A stretch of 32,570 bases of DNA from Clostridiales bacterium (GTDB taxonomy: Bacteria > Bacillota > Dehalobacteriia > UBA4068). Under the pieces are notes generated by a model that saw only the letters and a list, made by a program, of their open reading frames with translations, searched no databases and was not told the origin of the DNA. Shown piece after piece: positions 1 to 6,732 of the stretch. Location: the NCBI GenBank assembly GCA_009783415.1, contig WRHF01000007.1, positions 1 through 32,570 on the forward strand. The letters are read 5' to 3'. The first letter of the stretch is position 1, and the number at the start of each line of letters is the position of its first letter. Position numbers and translations under genes: made by a program.

Positions 1-585
1 AAAATTCTTCAGCGCGCTTTCCGCCGCCATTTTGATCACCGCCGCCGTGGCCGGGGCCGTCGTCTCGAAACCTATGCCCCAAAAAACAACCGTTTTATGC
101 GAAAGCCGCCGGGCCAAAGCCAAGGCGTCCAAAGGCGAATTGACGATGCGGACATCGGCCCCACGGACCATCGCTTCCCTCAAGCCGCCTTTTGACCCTG
201 GAACATTCATCATGTCGCCATAGACGCAAAAACAAATGCCGGGGGCGGCGGCCAAGGCCAGCGCCTTATCCACCAGGCGCGTAGGAGTGACGCAGACCGG
301 GCATCCGGGGCCGGAAAGCAATTCTATCTGAGGAGGAAGCAGGCTTTTCAGGCCGTGGCGGTGAATGGACATGGTATGGGTGCCGCAAATTTCCATAATT
401 TTCCAATTCCGCTCAGTAACTGCAGTCAATTCCCGGATCTCTGCCGAAAGATCTGCCACCTGCCCTGCATCCCGAAAAGGGCTGCTTTGCAGCCCTAGTG
501 CTGAGTTTTGAGTTTTGAGTTTTGAGGTGAAATCGGTTTTTTTATTTTCTGTTGGCATTTCGCGCCCAAAAGTATCTGTCTTCAC
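1..585 (-). CDS. hypD: HypD, hydrogenase maturation protein (N-terminal part, cut by window edge)
   Basis: HypD is the Fe-S protein that works with HypC to assemble the Fe(CN)2CO group of [NiFe] hydrogenases in the cytoplasm. The frame is open from 585 to the left edge (195 codons). It carries the family signatures IMEICGTHTMSIHRHG and LSGPGCPVCVTP, then CFCVYGDMMNVPGS and FWGIGFETTAPAT. The preferred start is GTG at 585, whose GTGA overlaps the hypC stop, as expected for translational coupling; ATG at 558 is the alternative. Residues about 4-36 have no HypD counterpart and are encoded by a hairpin plus a seven-base repeat, so the N-terminus has been remodelled by a repeat element. The C-terminal half, with the usual [4Fe-4S] cysteines, lies outside the window. 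Confidence 0.93.
   Translation of the reverse strand, partial: MKTDTFGREMPTENKKTDFTSKLKTQNSALGLQSSPFRDAGQVADLSAEIRELTAVTERNWKIMEICGTHTMSIHRHGLKSLLPPQIELLSGPGCPVCVTPTRLVDKALALAAAPGICFCVYGDMMNVPGSKGGLREAMVRGADVRIVNSPLDALALARRLSHKTVVFWGIGFETTAPATAAVIKMAAESALKNF
478..575. repeat. Hairpin plus heptad repeat inside the hypD 5' end
   Basis: A perfect hairpin AGGGCTGC-TTT-GCAGCCCT (478-496) is followed by tandem TGAGTTT units (502-526) and a tail containing TGTTGGCATTTCGCGCCC. The same three modules (GCTTTGC-core hairpin, TTGAGTT word, TTGG..TTTCG.GCCC tail) recur inside hypF at 9871-9935. The element is read in frame as the HypD N-terminus. Confidence 0.75.
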
Positions 586-803
586 AGTAAATCAACCTCT
601 TTTGCCAGTTCTGCCAGCTCTTTTCCTTCTTCAGGGTTCAATATCTGAATCAGAAAACCGGCGTGGACCAGCACATAATCCCCCACCTGCGCCTGAGGGC
701 ATAAACGTAAAGAAGCCCAGCGGCTGATCCCGTTATAATCCACCCGGGCCTCCTTTTGATCTTCAGAAATTTCAATAATAACCCCCGGTATCGCCAGGCA
801 CAT
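582..803 (-). CDS. hypC: HypC, hydrogenase maturation chaperone
   Basis: HypC is the small chaperone that carries the Fe(CN)2CO precursor with HypD and delivers it to the hydrogenase large subunit. At 73 residues it has the usual length. It begins MCLAIPG, with the essential Cys2 that becomes N-terminal after Met removal. AAGGACGTG lies just upstream of the ATG. It overlaps hypD by 4 nt. hypF would normally precede it directly, but here a 7.7-kb island separates them. Transcription may come from the minus-strand promoter at 1120-1148 reading through the small-peptide element, because I see no better promoter close to the gene. Confidence 0.95.
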   Translation of the reverse strand: MCLAIPGVIIEISEDQKEARVDYNGISRWASLRLCPQAQVGDYVLVHAGFLIQILNPEEGKELAELAKEVDLL

Positions 804-842
804 ATAATCACGTCCTTACCCTGGATAAAACGAATAAAATCC

Positions 843-871
843 TTGACAAAAGTGCTAAAAGGATATATAAT
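843..871 (+). promoter_or_regulatory. Consensus sigma-A promoter of antisense RNA, copy 1
   Basis: TTGACA (843-848), 17 bp, TATAAT (866-871): a perfect consensus. Predicted start is near 878. The same promoter is kept in copy 2 at 4422-4450. It points away from hypC and opposes the small-peptide gene at 971-1069. Confidence 0.8.
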
Positions 872-970
872 GAAAGCTAGAAGGGGCGATGCCTGGCTGG
901 GCAAGGTCGCTTCTCCCTGAATTTTATGTAATATTCGAAGAGAAAGGCCTTTCCTACTACCTAGGGAAGG

Positions 971-1069
971 TTATTTCTTATCCCGAAGGATATCTCTCAG
1001 GACAAGAGCAGTAAGATAAATTATATAGGCTATTTCTAAAACAGCGGACAAGATTTTTATCACTGCCAC
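971..1069 (-). CDS. Small hydrophobic peptide, putative type I toxin, copy 1
   Basis: A frame of 32 codons plus TAA. Its core ILSAVLEIAYIIYLTALVL forms one membrane segment, and the end RDILRDKK is charged, the usual shape of type I toxins. GTG at 1069 opens the homologous frame; GTG at 1063 (30 residues) is better placed, 5 nt after the GGGAGG ribosome site. CCTCCC just upstream can pair with that site and hide it. Against copy 2 (4549-4647), codons 4-32 differ at eight positions: six synonymous, two conservative (A/V, I/V). That is a clear coding signature. The peptide family is not one I recognise; toxicity is inferred. Confidence 0.6.
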   Translation of the reverse strand: MAVIKILSAVLEIAYIIYLTALVLRDILRDKK

Positions 1070-1119
1070 CTCCCTTCGCGGGAGGAACAACCACATCGCC
1101 CGACTAGCTTTCTATGCTC

Positions 1120-1148
1120 GTTATAAAATAATTTGCTGAAAACAGCAA
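1120..1148 (-). promoter_or_regulatory. Promoter of small-peptide mRNA, copy 1
   Basis: On the minus strand TTGCTG (1148-1143), 17 bp, TATAAC (1125-1120). It would start near 1113, transcribe the peptide gene and could read on into hypC-hypD. Its -35 overlaps the stem of the terminator that ends the opposing RNA. Copy 2 has the equivalent at 4697-4725. Confidence 0.5.
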
Positions 1149-1158
1149 GTTCTTTTTT
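1133..1158 (+). terminator. Rho-independent terminator of antisense RNA, copy 1
   Basis: Stem TTGCTG / CAGCAA with loop AAAA, then GTTCTTTTTT. It ends two bases before the stop codon of the ATPase operon (1161). On the minus strand the stem is followed by ATTATTTTAT, so it may also end the operon transcript. Confidence 0.7.
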
Positions 1159-1160
1159 AG

Positions 1161-2390
1161 TTAAATACTTATTCCTTCCTCCAATAAGGCTTCTAATGAC
1201 GGCATATCATCCTCTTCATCAAATTTAGTCTGCCCCAGCTCGTTTACCGTTATATTCCCTGCCGCTTTGTATTGGAAATGCTGGTCCAGTAACTCCACGG
1301 CAGTTCTGATCCTTGTCCGCAGGAGGTAGCCGCTTTTTTCGGTGGCGGCAAAAACGCTGTTCAGATCTATATTCGGCTCCCAGTCATAGGCTTTGGCATG
1401 AAAATCCCGGATCTTTTCTATTATTGACATGATCTCGCGCTCATTCAGGGGAACTAACTGAGGTGAGGAGGAAATAGCACCCAGTATATTTTTTACATCC
1501 ACTCTGTCGTCGGGGCTCATCAGGGATGCATCCAGATTTTCAAACTCATTCTTACTTTCGATCACATCCGGCACAAAGGAAGCGTTAAAGGCAAAAAAGC
1601 TGTATACCGCCTCTAAATTGGACTCCGGGCCTGGAAAGAGGAATTTCGCCAGATTCAGATAGGCGTTAAGCCGGGCCTTTTTGCCGAGCCGGCCGATAAG
1701 TTCGGCCTCGTCAAACAAAATCACCCAGCCCGAATATCCCAATGCGGAAAAAAGGCGGCCCAAAAATGCGAAATAATCCGCTGAATGCTTTGTTTTGGCG
1801 AAATTTGTATTATAAGCGACTTTTTCGGTAAATATTCGCTTGTAGATCTTTTTTAGGATGTTGTTTGTGGTAAAATCCCCCTCAAGGTCGGCTAAGAGCA
1901 TGAATTTTTCTTCATCATCCTCGGTGCCCAGATATGATTTCAAAAGATAATATAATCTATCAGTTTCCAGATTTCTCAGTATATATTCCAATAGATCCGC
2001 AGACACGGGGCTTTTAAGAGCCATTTTTTCAAATATATGCCCGAATCCCGGCTGCAGGCGCCCGGGCAGATATGTCCCCTGGACGACTTTTTGATAGACA
2101 AGATAAAGCTTGTCGAACGGGGTTTCCTTACTTAAAGATACCAGAGTTACCACCATATCCCTCTCATGGGCCATGTTAAAAACAGTATTTAAGAGATGGG
2201 TTTTGCCCTCGCCGTATTTTCCGGTAATAATCATTCCGCCTGAAGTACGGTTCTCGACAGTATTATCAAGCGCTTTGCCTATTTCGTTCATTATTTTTGG
2301 CCGGGCCGAGGAAAAATAATGCCCTACCGACCGGGAAGAAATGCCGGAACGCAGCGCCTCTATAACCCGCCTTGCCTCAAAGTCAATCAT
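1161..2390 (-). CDS. P-loop ATPase, BrxD/DUF2791-like
   Basis: A cytoplasmic AAA-type ATPase of 409 residues. The N-terminus RRVIEALRSGISSRSVGHYF resembles the start of BrxC/BrxD-type (DUF2791) proteins of BREX-like systems. Walker A is GKYGEGKTH (57-65); Walker B is VILFDEAEL (about 222-230), followed by a likely sensor segment FFAFNASF. The C-terminal part (about 300-400) looks helical and ends in an acidic tail. It is the third gene of a tight operon: its ATG overlaps the end of the preceding ATPase by 8 nt. No BREX hallmark (PglX methylase, PglZ phosphatase) is in the window, so this is not a classical BREX locus. The family assignment is from memory of motifs and moderate; the ATPase call is solid. 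Confidence 0.75.
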   Translation of the reverse strand: MIDFEARRVIEALRSGISSRSVGHYFSSARPKIMNEIGKALDNTVENRTSGGMIITGKYGEGKTHLLNTVFNMAHERDMVVTLVSLSKETPFDKLYLVYQKVVQGTYLPGRLQPGFGHIFEKMALKSPVSADLLEYILRNLETDRLYYLLKSYLGTEDDEEKFMLLADLEGDFTTNNILKKIYKRIFTEKVAYNTNFAKTKHSADYFAFLGRLFSALGYSGWVILFDEAELIGRLGKKARLNAYLNLAKFLFPGPESNLEAVYSFFAFNASFVPDVIESKNEFENLDASLMSPDDRVDVKNILGAISSSPQLVPLNEREIMSIIEKIRDFHAKAYDWEPNIDLNSVFAATEKSGYLLRTRIRTAVELLDQHFQYKAAGNITVNELGQTKFDEEDDMPSLEALLEEGISI

Positions 2391-3609
2391 ATCCGACCTC
2401 CAAACCGGCAGTCGCCAAACTTATCATCCTCGGTAATGAGATCTGCCCGTAGCGGGCACGTTCAATCAGATCCCTTGCCATGTCCTCTCCCAGCGGGCTG
2501 ATCTTGCCGTCAAGCCCCGCCAGCACCCCGGCTATCCGGCGGGACATTTCCATCACGGTAGCTTCGTCATATTCCTGCCGCGCCAGCCTGTCCATATCTA
2601 CCATATCGGTAAAACGGTTGAAGCGCTCACCTTCTATCTCGTTTTGGATCCGCATCCAAAGAGCCTGATATGATTTGAGGCCAAAGTTATCATTGTCTAT
2701 CAGGCATCTGTTAAAAGAGAAGATAAACATGATATTCTTTAAAGTATCTATTTCATCAATCAGCTCGCGAATGCTTTCATAGGCGTCCTCGCGGCGCATT
2801 TTGGTATAGCGTATTTCGTCCAGCCCGTTGTTTTGGATCAGGATCTCCATATCGTCCATAGCAATGAGCAAGCCAAAATATCCGGCTGTTTTGATAACCT
2901 CAACCAAAGAACGCAGCATATGCCGGGCATTGTATTTGGTGATCCTGCTTGGGGAAAGCCCTAAAGCCCGGACAGCGGCCAGTTTGGCCTCGCGGCTGCC
3001 GGCAAGCCACATCAAAAGCAGCTCCCTGTTATGATCCTCCAAGAGGGGATGGCCTAAAATCCCACCTGTCAGCAAGCTGCAGCAAAAAGCAAAATTATTG
3101 TCAATAAGGGGATTTTGCAAAAACATCCTGTTGAGCTGCAAGCGTATTTCCCTTTTTACGATAGGATCCAATTGATTTATCCCGGACAGATAATCGGTAA
3201 AAGGCATTCCCTCCGGGATCTCTTCACTGCCATAGCCAAGCTCATTAATGATTTTGGCCGCGCATTTTTCCAGGCAGGAAAGTATATCTATTTCGGACAG
3301 CACAGCCGCATAGATTTCTTTGAAGTCGTGGATCCAAACGTTTTTAGCGGAAAGGCTGACGGTCTTGTAATTGTTTTTAGAGGCGCCGGCGAGAAACAGC
3401 TCCAGAAAGTGCGATTTTCCGCTGCCGGCATTGCCGGTCAGAAATTTTATTTTGCTGCCGCCGAGCTTGACATATTGCTCAAGATATTGCTCCTGCCAAA
3501 AATCGGTAATAAAATCTATGCCTACCGAGATTTTTTCAATAAGTTCAGGGTTCCCGGGCGGGATCCCGGTTTTCAGGTTGTAGATTGCGGTTTTATAATC
3601 ATTTCGCAT
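2383..3609 (-). CDS. P-loop ATPase, second subunit of the island operon
   Basis: 408 residues with Walker A TGNAGSGKSHFLE (58-70) and Walker B LLIAMDDMEIL (about 247-257). The segment IMFIFSFNRCLI resembles a sensor-1 strand. Size and layout match the ATPase encoded next (1161-2390), so the two probably form a pair or mixed ring. It starts at ATG 3609, 2 nt after the stop of the preceding gene, and overlaps the next gene by 8 nt. Such tight packing suggests fixed stoichiometry. I place it near DUF2791-type ATPases but cannot name a family with certainty. Substrate and partner are unknown; the divergent helicase is the likely partner by position. Confidence 0.75.
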   Translation of the reverse strand: MRNDYKTAIYNLKTGIPPGNPELIEKISVGIDFITDFWQEQYLEQYVKLGGSKIKFLTGNAGSGKSHFLELFLAGASKNNYKTVSLSAKNVWIHDFKEIYAAVLSEIDILSCLEKCAAKIINELGYGSEEIPEGMPFTDYLSGINQLDPIVKREIRLQLNRMFLQNPLIDNNFAFCCSLLTGGILGHPLLEDHNRELLLMWLAGSREAKLAAVRALGLSPSRITKYNARHMLRSLVEVIKTAGYFGLLIAMDDMEILIQNNGLDEIRYTKMRREDAYESIRELIDEIDTLKNIMFIFSFNRCLIDNDNFGLKSYQALWMRIQNEIEGERFNRFTDMVDMDRLARQEYDEATVMEMSRRIAGVLAGLDGKISPLGEDMARDLIERARYGQISLPRMISLATAGLEVGYD

Positions 3610-3611
3610 TT

Positions 3612-4397
3612 TTATTCACCCCGATAGAACCGTATGGTTGCCAAAAACCGCTCATGGCCGTCCCCGTCAAGTATCCTGATCGCTCTTTTTTGTTCCCTGC
3701 TCGGCCCGAACTGAAAACTCCGTCCGTCATCAATAGTCCGGATATCCGATGAATTGAGCCGCGCCAAATCAAAAGCAAAGCTTTGCAGATCATATTCGCG
3801 GCGGAATCTCCTCATGGGGGTCAGATGTTTATACAAGTCAGTCAAATAAAAATCCGCATCGGGGGCAACAGGCTTGTTTTTGCTTTTAAGCGTAACAGCC
3901 AAGTCATAGGCATGGGCCAGCTCACTGGCAAAGAGCAAGGGATTAAAGGAGACCGCCATCAGCTTGTCCCGGCTTGACTTAATATCACCGGCCAAGCTTT
4001 GGGGGCGCAGGCATTGAACTCGCCTTTTATTGATATAGACATCATAACTTTCAAAGTCCAGCTTTACTTTGTAGGGAAAAACTTCATATACATTATGCTC
4101 GCCCTTGGCATCCACCCCGGATTTTTCCAGATACTCCAGCATTTGCAAGGCATAGTCGCCGCTTTCCATATATTCCTTGGCATCAAAGCTTTCCAGGGTT
4201 TCCCGCATAAAGGCGGTCGCAGGCTGATAATCCGACTGCACTCCCTGCAGCAAGGTCATATCCTTAAGAGCGCTTTTTAAATCACCCTTTTCCAGGTTTT
4301 TCGCCATCCGTTTAAAAAACTTCTGCTGGTTTGCCAGCATGTCCCTTATTTCTTTTTCTTGAACCTGAGCTTTAGCATAAAATTCCTCGTAATTCAT
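3612..4397 (-). CDS. Uncharacterised protein, first gene of the ATPase operon
   Basis: 261 residues, not recognised. The first 60 residues are charged and probably form a coiled coil (YAKAQVQEKEIRDMLANQQK). The middle contains YKVKLDFESYDVYINKRRVQ, which looks like a small beta-rich unit. The C-terminal part is basic and ends in RILDGDGHERFLATIRFYRG. There is no signal peptide or membrane segment. GGGAGGAAAG lies 3 nt before the ATG at 4397, which fixes the start. As the first gene before two ATPases it may be an adaptor or DNA-binding subunit, but that is inference from context. Confidence 0.65.
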   Translation of the reverse strand: MNYEEFYAKAQVQEKEIRDMLANQQKFFKRMAKNLEKGDLKSALKDMTLLQGVQSDYQPATAFMRETLESFDAKEYMESGDYALQMLEYLEKSGVDAKGEHNVYEVFPYKVKLDFESYDVYINKRRVQCLRPQSLAGDIKSSRDKLMAVSFNPLLFASELAHAYDLAVTLKSKNKPVAPDADFYLTDLYKHLTPMRRFRREYDLQSFAFDLARLNSSDIRTIDDGRSFQFGPSREQKRAIRILDGDGHERFLATIRFYRGE

Positions 4398-4421
4398 TTA
4401 CTTTCCTCCCAAATTATTATC

Positions 4422-4450
4422 TTGACAAAAGTTCTAAAGAAATATATAAT
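4422..4450 (+). promoter_or_regulatory. Consensus sigma-A promoter of antisense RNA, copy 2
   Basis: TTGACA (4422-4427), 17 bp, TATAAT (4445-4450), predicted start near 4457. It lies 25 nt from the start codon of the ATPase operon and points away from it. Confidence 0.8.
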
Positions 4451-4548
4451 GAAAGCCAAGAGGGCGATGCCTGGGGAGGTAAGGTCGCTTCTCCCTGAAT
4501 TTACTTTATTATTCGAAGAGAAAGGCCTTTCCTACTACCTAGGGAAGG

Positions 4549-4647
4549 TTATTTCTTATCCCGAAGGATGTCCCTTAGGACAAGCGCAGTAAGATAAACT
4601 ATGTACGCTATCTCTAAAACAACGGACAAGATTTTTATCGTTACCAT
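4549..4647 (-). CDS. Small hydrophobic peptide, putative type I toxin, copy 2
   Basis: 32 codons plus TAA, homologous over its length to 971-1069, with the same membrane core (ILSVVLEIAYIVYLTALVL) and the same RDILRDKK tail. It opens with ATG at 4647, but the purine-rich AAGGGGG directly touches the ATG, which is poor spacing. The well-spaced codon is ACG where copy 1 has GTG, so this copy may be weakly translated or decaying. CCTCCC upstream can still pair with GGGGG through one U-G wobble. The transcript from 4697-4725 could continue into the ATPase operon. Confidence 0.5.
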   Translation of the reverse strand: MVTIKILSVVLEIAYIVYLTALVLRDILRDKK

Positions 4648-4696
4648 CCCCCTTCAAGGGAGGAACAACCACATCGCCCAGCTAGCTTTCTTCACC

Positions 4697-4725
4697 ATTA
4701 TAAGATAATATACCAGAAATAGCAA
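4697..4725 (-). promoter_or_regulatory. Promoter of small-peptide mRNA, copy 2, likely also of the ATPase operon
   Basis: Minus strand TTGCTA (4725-4720), 17 bp, TATAAT (4702-4697). No better minus-strand promoter is visible closer to the operon start at 4397. If it drives the operon, the operon leader is about 290 nt, contains the peptide gene and is antisense to the RNA at 4457-4737. Confidence 0.55.
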
Positions 4726-4756
4726 GCATTTTTTTATGTTGTGTTTTCAAAGCAAT

Positions 4757-4785
4757 TTGACATTTTTCCTTAAATATAGTATTAT
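4757..4785 (+). promoter_or_regulatory. Helicase promoter
   Basis: TTGACA (4757-4762), 17 bp, TATTAT (4780-4785), 36 bp before the helicase ATG. The ribosome site (AGGTTGGG) is weak and far from the start. Confidence 0.8.
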
Positions 4786-4821
4786 CTTGTCCTAAGTGAC
4801 TAAATAGGTTGGGCAAAAAAT

Positions 4822-6360
4822 ATGTATAATTTACCCAATAAAACACTATTCACCTGGCAACAGGAATGCCTTAGGCTGTGGTTTGAAAACGGCTCCAGAG
4901 GCATCGTTAATGTTGTGACCGGGGCCGGCAAGACGCTTTTGGCTTTGGGCGCTGTACATAGTATTAAAGAAAAGCTGAAAGTCAAAATAGTTGTACCCAA
5001 GGTGTTCTTAGTATCCCAATGGACCAATGCGATCAGGGACGAGCTGGGAATTCCCCGCGAGGAAATAGGGGTATACAGCGGAAAGCATAAGGATGCCGCT
5101 CCCAAGGATTATATGATCTATGTGATAAATTCCGCCCGTTACAGCATTTCCCGGCATATCCTTGACGATCTGGAATGCGGATACCCTGTTTTGCTTATTT
5201 GCGATGAATGCCATAACTACGGCAGCGGGGAAAACTCAAAAATATTTGATTTTTTACCCTATGTCCACCGCTATGAGGCAAAATATTATTCCCTGGGGCT
5301 GTCCGCCACTCCCCAGTCACCGAATTATCACAAGGTGCTTGTACCTGCGCTTGGAGAGGAAATCTACAGATTAAGTTTTTCAGAAGCCATCAAAGAAAAT
5401 ATTATCTCAAAATATTCGATTTTCAACATCGGACTTCATTTTCATACCGATGAAGCAGGCGAATATGCTGATTTGAGTGACAAAATAACCAAGAATATGC
5501 ATACCTTAAAAAAGCACATTCCTCAGCTGGGCAGCCTGAATCGCGCCGGTTTTTATGCAGCGCTCCAAGACTTATGCGACGGACCCCATGCCCAGCTGGC
5601 CAAACTGACTATGGCTTTGCTCTATAAAAGAAAAAAGATCGTTTATTCAGCCCGGGCCCGTATTGACTGTGCCTGTACGCTGATAGAACGCCTTGACAAA
5701 AAGAGCAAAATAATTATTTTCGGCGAGCAAATTGAAATGATTGAAGCTTTGTATAAACGGTTAAATACGCTTTTACCCGGACAAACCGGCAGATATCACA
5801 GCAAAATGAGCGTTGCCGCCAGAACGATTACGCTCAATAATTACCAAAATATGGAAATTCGTATCCTGATTTGCTGCCGGGCTCTGGACGAGGGGTTGAA
5901 TGTGCCTCAAACTGATGTGGGGATCATTTTGTCTTCTACCGGCAGCGTCAGGCAAAGGATCCAACGGATCGGGAGAATTTTGCGGCGTTGTGCGGAGGAT
6001 GGCGCCAAAAGTGTCTATTATCTGCACGTTGCCGATTCCAGCGAGGAAGACGGCTTGGTTACCGAAGATATTTACGCGGATATGCCGGTATACCATCTGT
6101 CTTACGACTATAAAACCGACGACTTTGCTTTTTCCGAGTATGACCGGTGTGCCTTGCAAATCATGGATGACCTTTCCCGAAAAGGAACATCCCCTGATCT
6201 GATGATCGAACTCAGCAAAAATTTTAAGCTGGGCCAACTGCGGGGCGGCTGGCAGATTTCCGCAGAAAAATGCCTGGCAAATATCAGAGCGGCGACCGAC
6301 AAGGCAGAGCGCAACTATTGGATAGCTATGCTAAAAATTATTCAAAAAGTTCACTATTGA
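4822..6360 (+). CDS. SF2 DNA/RNA helicase, XPB/RAD25-like
   Basis: An ATP-dependent helicase or translocase of 512 residues. Visible motifs are: a Q-motif-like TWQQECLRLWF (11-21), Walker A VTGAGKT (about 32-38), DECH box (128-131), SATP (161-164), the second RecA domain with FGEQIEMIEALYKRL, and motif VI QRIQRIGRILRR (378-389). The region about 180-265 between the two halves could contact DNA. The overall plan recalls XPB-like and restriction-type SF2 enzymes, but there is no nuclease domain. It is divergent from the three-gene ATPase operon and separated from it only by the small-peptide/antisense element, so it probably belongs to the same system. Product class is certain; role is not. Confidence 0.88.
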   Translation: MYNLPNKTLFTWQQECLRLWFENGSRGIVNVVTGAGKTLLALGAVHSIKEKLKVKIVVPKVFLVSQWTNAIRDELGIPREEIGVYSGKHKDAAPKDYMIYVINSARYSISRHILDDLECGYPVLLICDECHNYGSGENSKIFDFLPYVHRYEAKYYSLGLSATPQSPNYHKVLVPALGEEIYRLSFSEAIKENIISKYSIFNIGLHFHTDEAGEYADLSDKITKNMHTLKKHIPQLGSLNRAGFYAALQDLCDGPHAQLAKLTMALLYKRKKIVYSARARIDCACTLIERLDKKSKIIIFGEQIEMIEALYKRLNTLLPGQTGRYHSKMSVAARTITLNNYQNMEIRILICCRALDEGLNVPQTDVGIILSSTGSVRQRIQRIGRILRRCAEDGAKSVYYLHVADSSEEDGLVTEDIYADMPVYHLSYDYKTDDFAFSEYDRCALQIMDDLSRKGTSPDLMIELSKNFKLGQLRGGWQISAEKCLANIRAATDKAERNYWIAMLKIIQKVHY

Positions 6361-6732
6361 CAATGTCCGGAAAGATCATAATCGGCATTATTACCGGATG
6401 AACTTGAACATCAAAAGTGGCGGGTCTTACGGCGGATCGGTGCTATTGGCCTGTTTTGGGGCGAGCAATTTATAGGACGAGTTGAAGCAATTTGCGAACG
6501 AAAAACAGGCACTCTAATAGCCAAAAACCCTGCAAAGCATACCGTAAATTATTTTATTTTTGGACGTGGACTTTTGTGACTTAGTGTGGTACAATACCTA
6601 TAGTACCTCAACCTGTAAATCAGTAAAAAATTACAGTCGCTGACTAAAATGTAGTTTGAGAATATAGTATGTAACATCATTGATTATTCGATAATATAAA
6701 ATCGGATATTTTTCGAAAAGTGGTGATTTCAG
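6361..6732. other. Gene-free stretch with a possible gene remnant
   Basis: Between helicase and DUF488 genes. A start-less frame on the plus strand (6382-6579, 65 codons) reads like protein (DELEHQKWRVLRRIGAIGLF, then NPAKHTVNYFIFGRG) and ends in TGA; I cannot assign it. It may be the 3' remnant of a gene destroyed when the island was assembled. The rest is AT-rich promoter sequence; no terminator for the helicase is evident. Confidence 0.35.
6567..6595 (+). promoter_or_regulatory. Possible promoter of the DUF488 operon
   Basis: TGGACT (6567-6572), 17 bp, TACAAT (6590-6595). The -35 is weak (4 of 6) and the leader would be about 130 nt, so this is tentative. Confidence 0.35.

Larger units (their letters stand above)
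878..1158 (+). ncRNA. Predicted antisense RNA (antitoxin-like), copy 1
   Basis: An RNA of about 280 nt is predicted from the consensus promoter at 843-871 to the terminator at 1133-1158. It would be fully complementary to the mRNA of the hydrophobic peptide on the minus strand, the arrangement of type I antitoxins. The 218-nt core (884-1101) begins GGGCGATG and ends CATCGCCC, so it can close on itself. It aligns without gaps to 4462-4679 with about 24 differences. I do not recognise it as a known RNA family. Expression and ends are inferred from sequence only. Confidence 0.5.
4457..4737 (+). ncRNA. Predicted antisense RNA (antitoxin-like), copy 2
   Basis: The equivalent of 878-1158. It would cover the whole complementary strand of the peptide gene at 4549-4647 and most of the leader of the ATPase operon. 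The core 4462-4679 closes with GGGCGATG / CATCGCCC. The end is set by an interrupted stem (GCTAGCT with AGCAAGC, 4681-4727) followed by seven T. The run 4510-4559 is identical to copy 1. Transcription is inferred from the promoter. Confidence 0.5.

Noticed and set aside
884-1101. Plus-strand frame of about 41 codons starting MPG in both element copies
   Set aside because: Changes between copies are almost all amino-acid-changing and unconservative, no SD is at a usable distance; the minus-strand frame shows the opposite, coding-like pattern.
843-4738. Elements as a MITE with GGGCGATG terminal repeats
   Set aside because: Similarity extends beyond these ends through promoter and terminator, and no target duplication is visible.
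1161-6360. A BREX locus
   Set aside because: Only a BrxD-like ATPase and a helicase are seen; PglX, PglZ and BrxA/B-type genes are absent.
6574-6595. TTGTGA with TACAAT as a promoter
   Set aside because: Spacing is only 10 bp; a weak TGGACT at 17 bp was listed instead.
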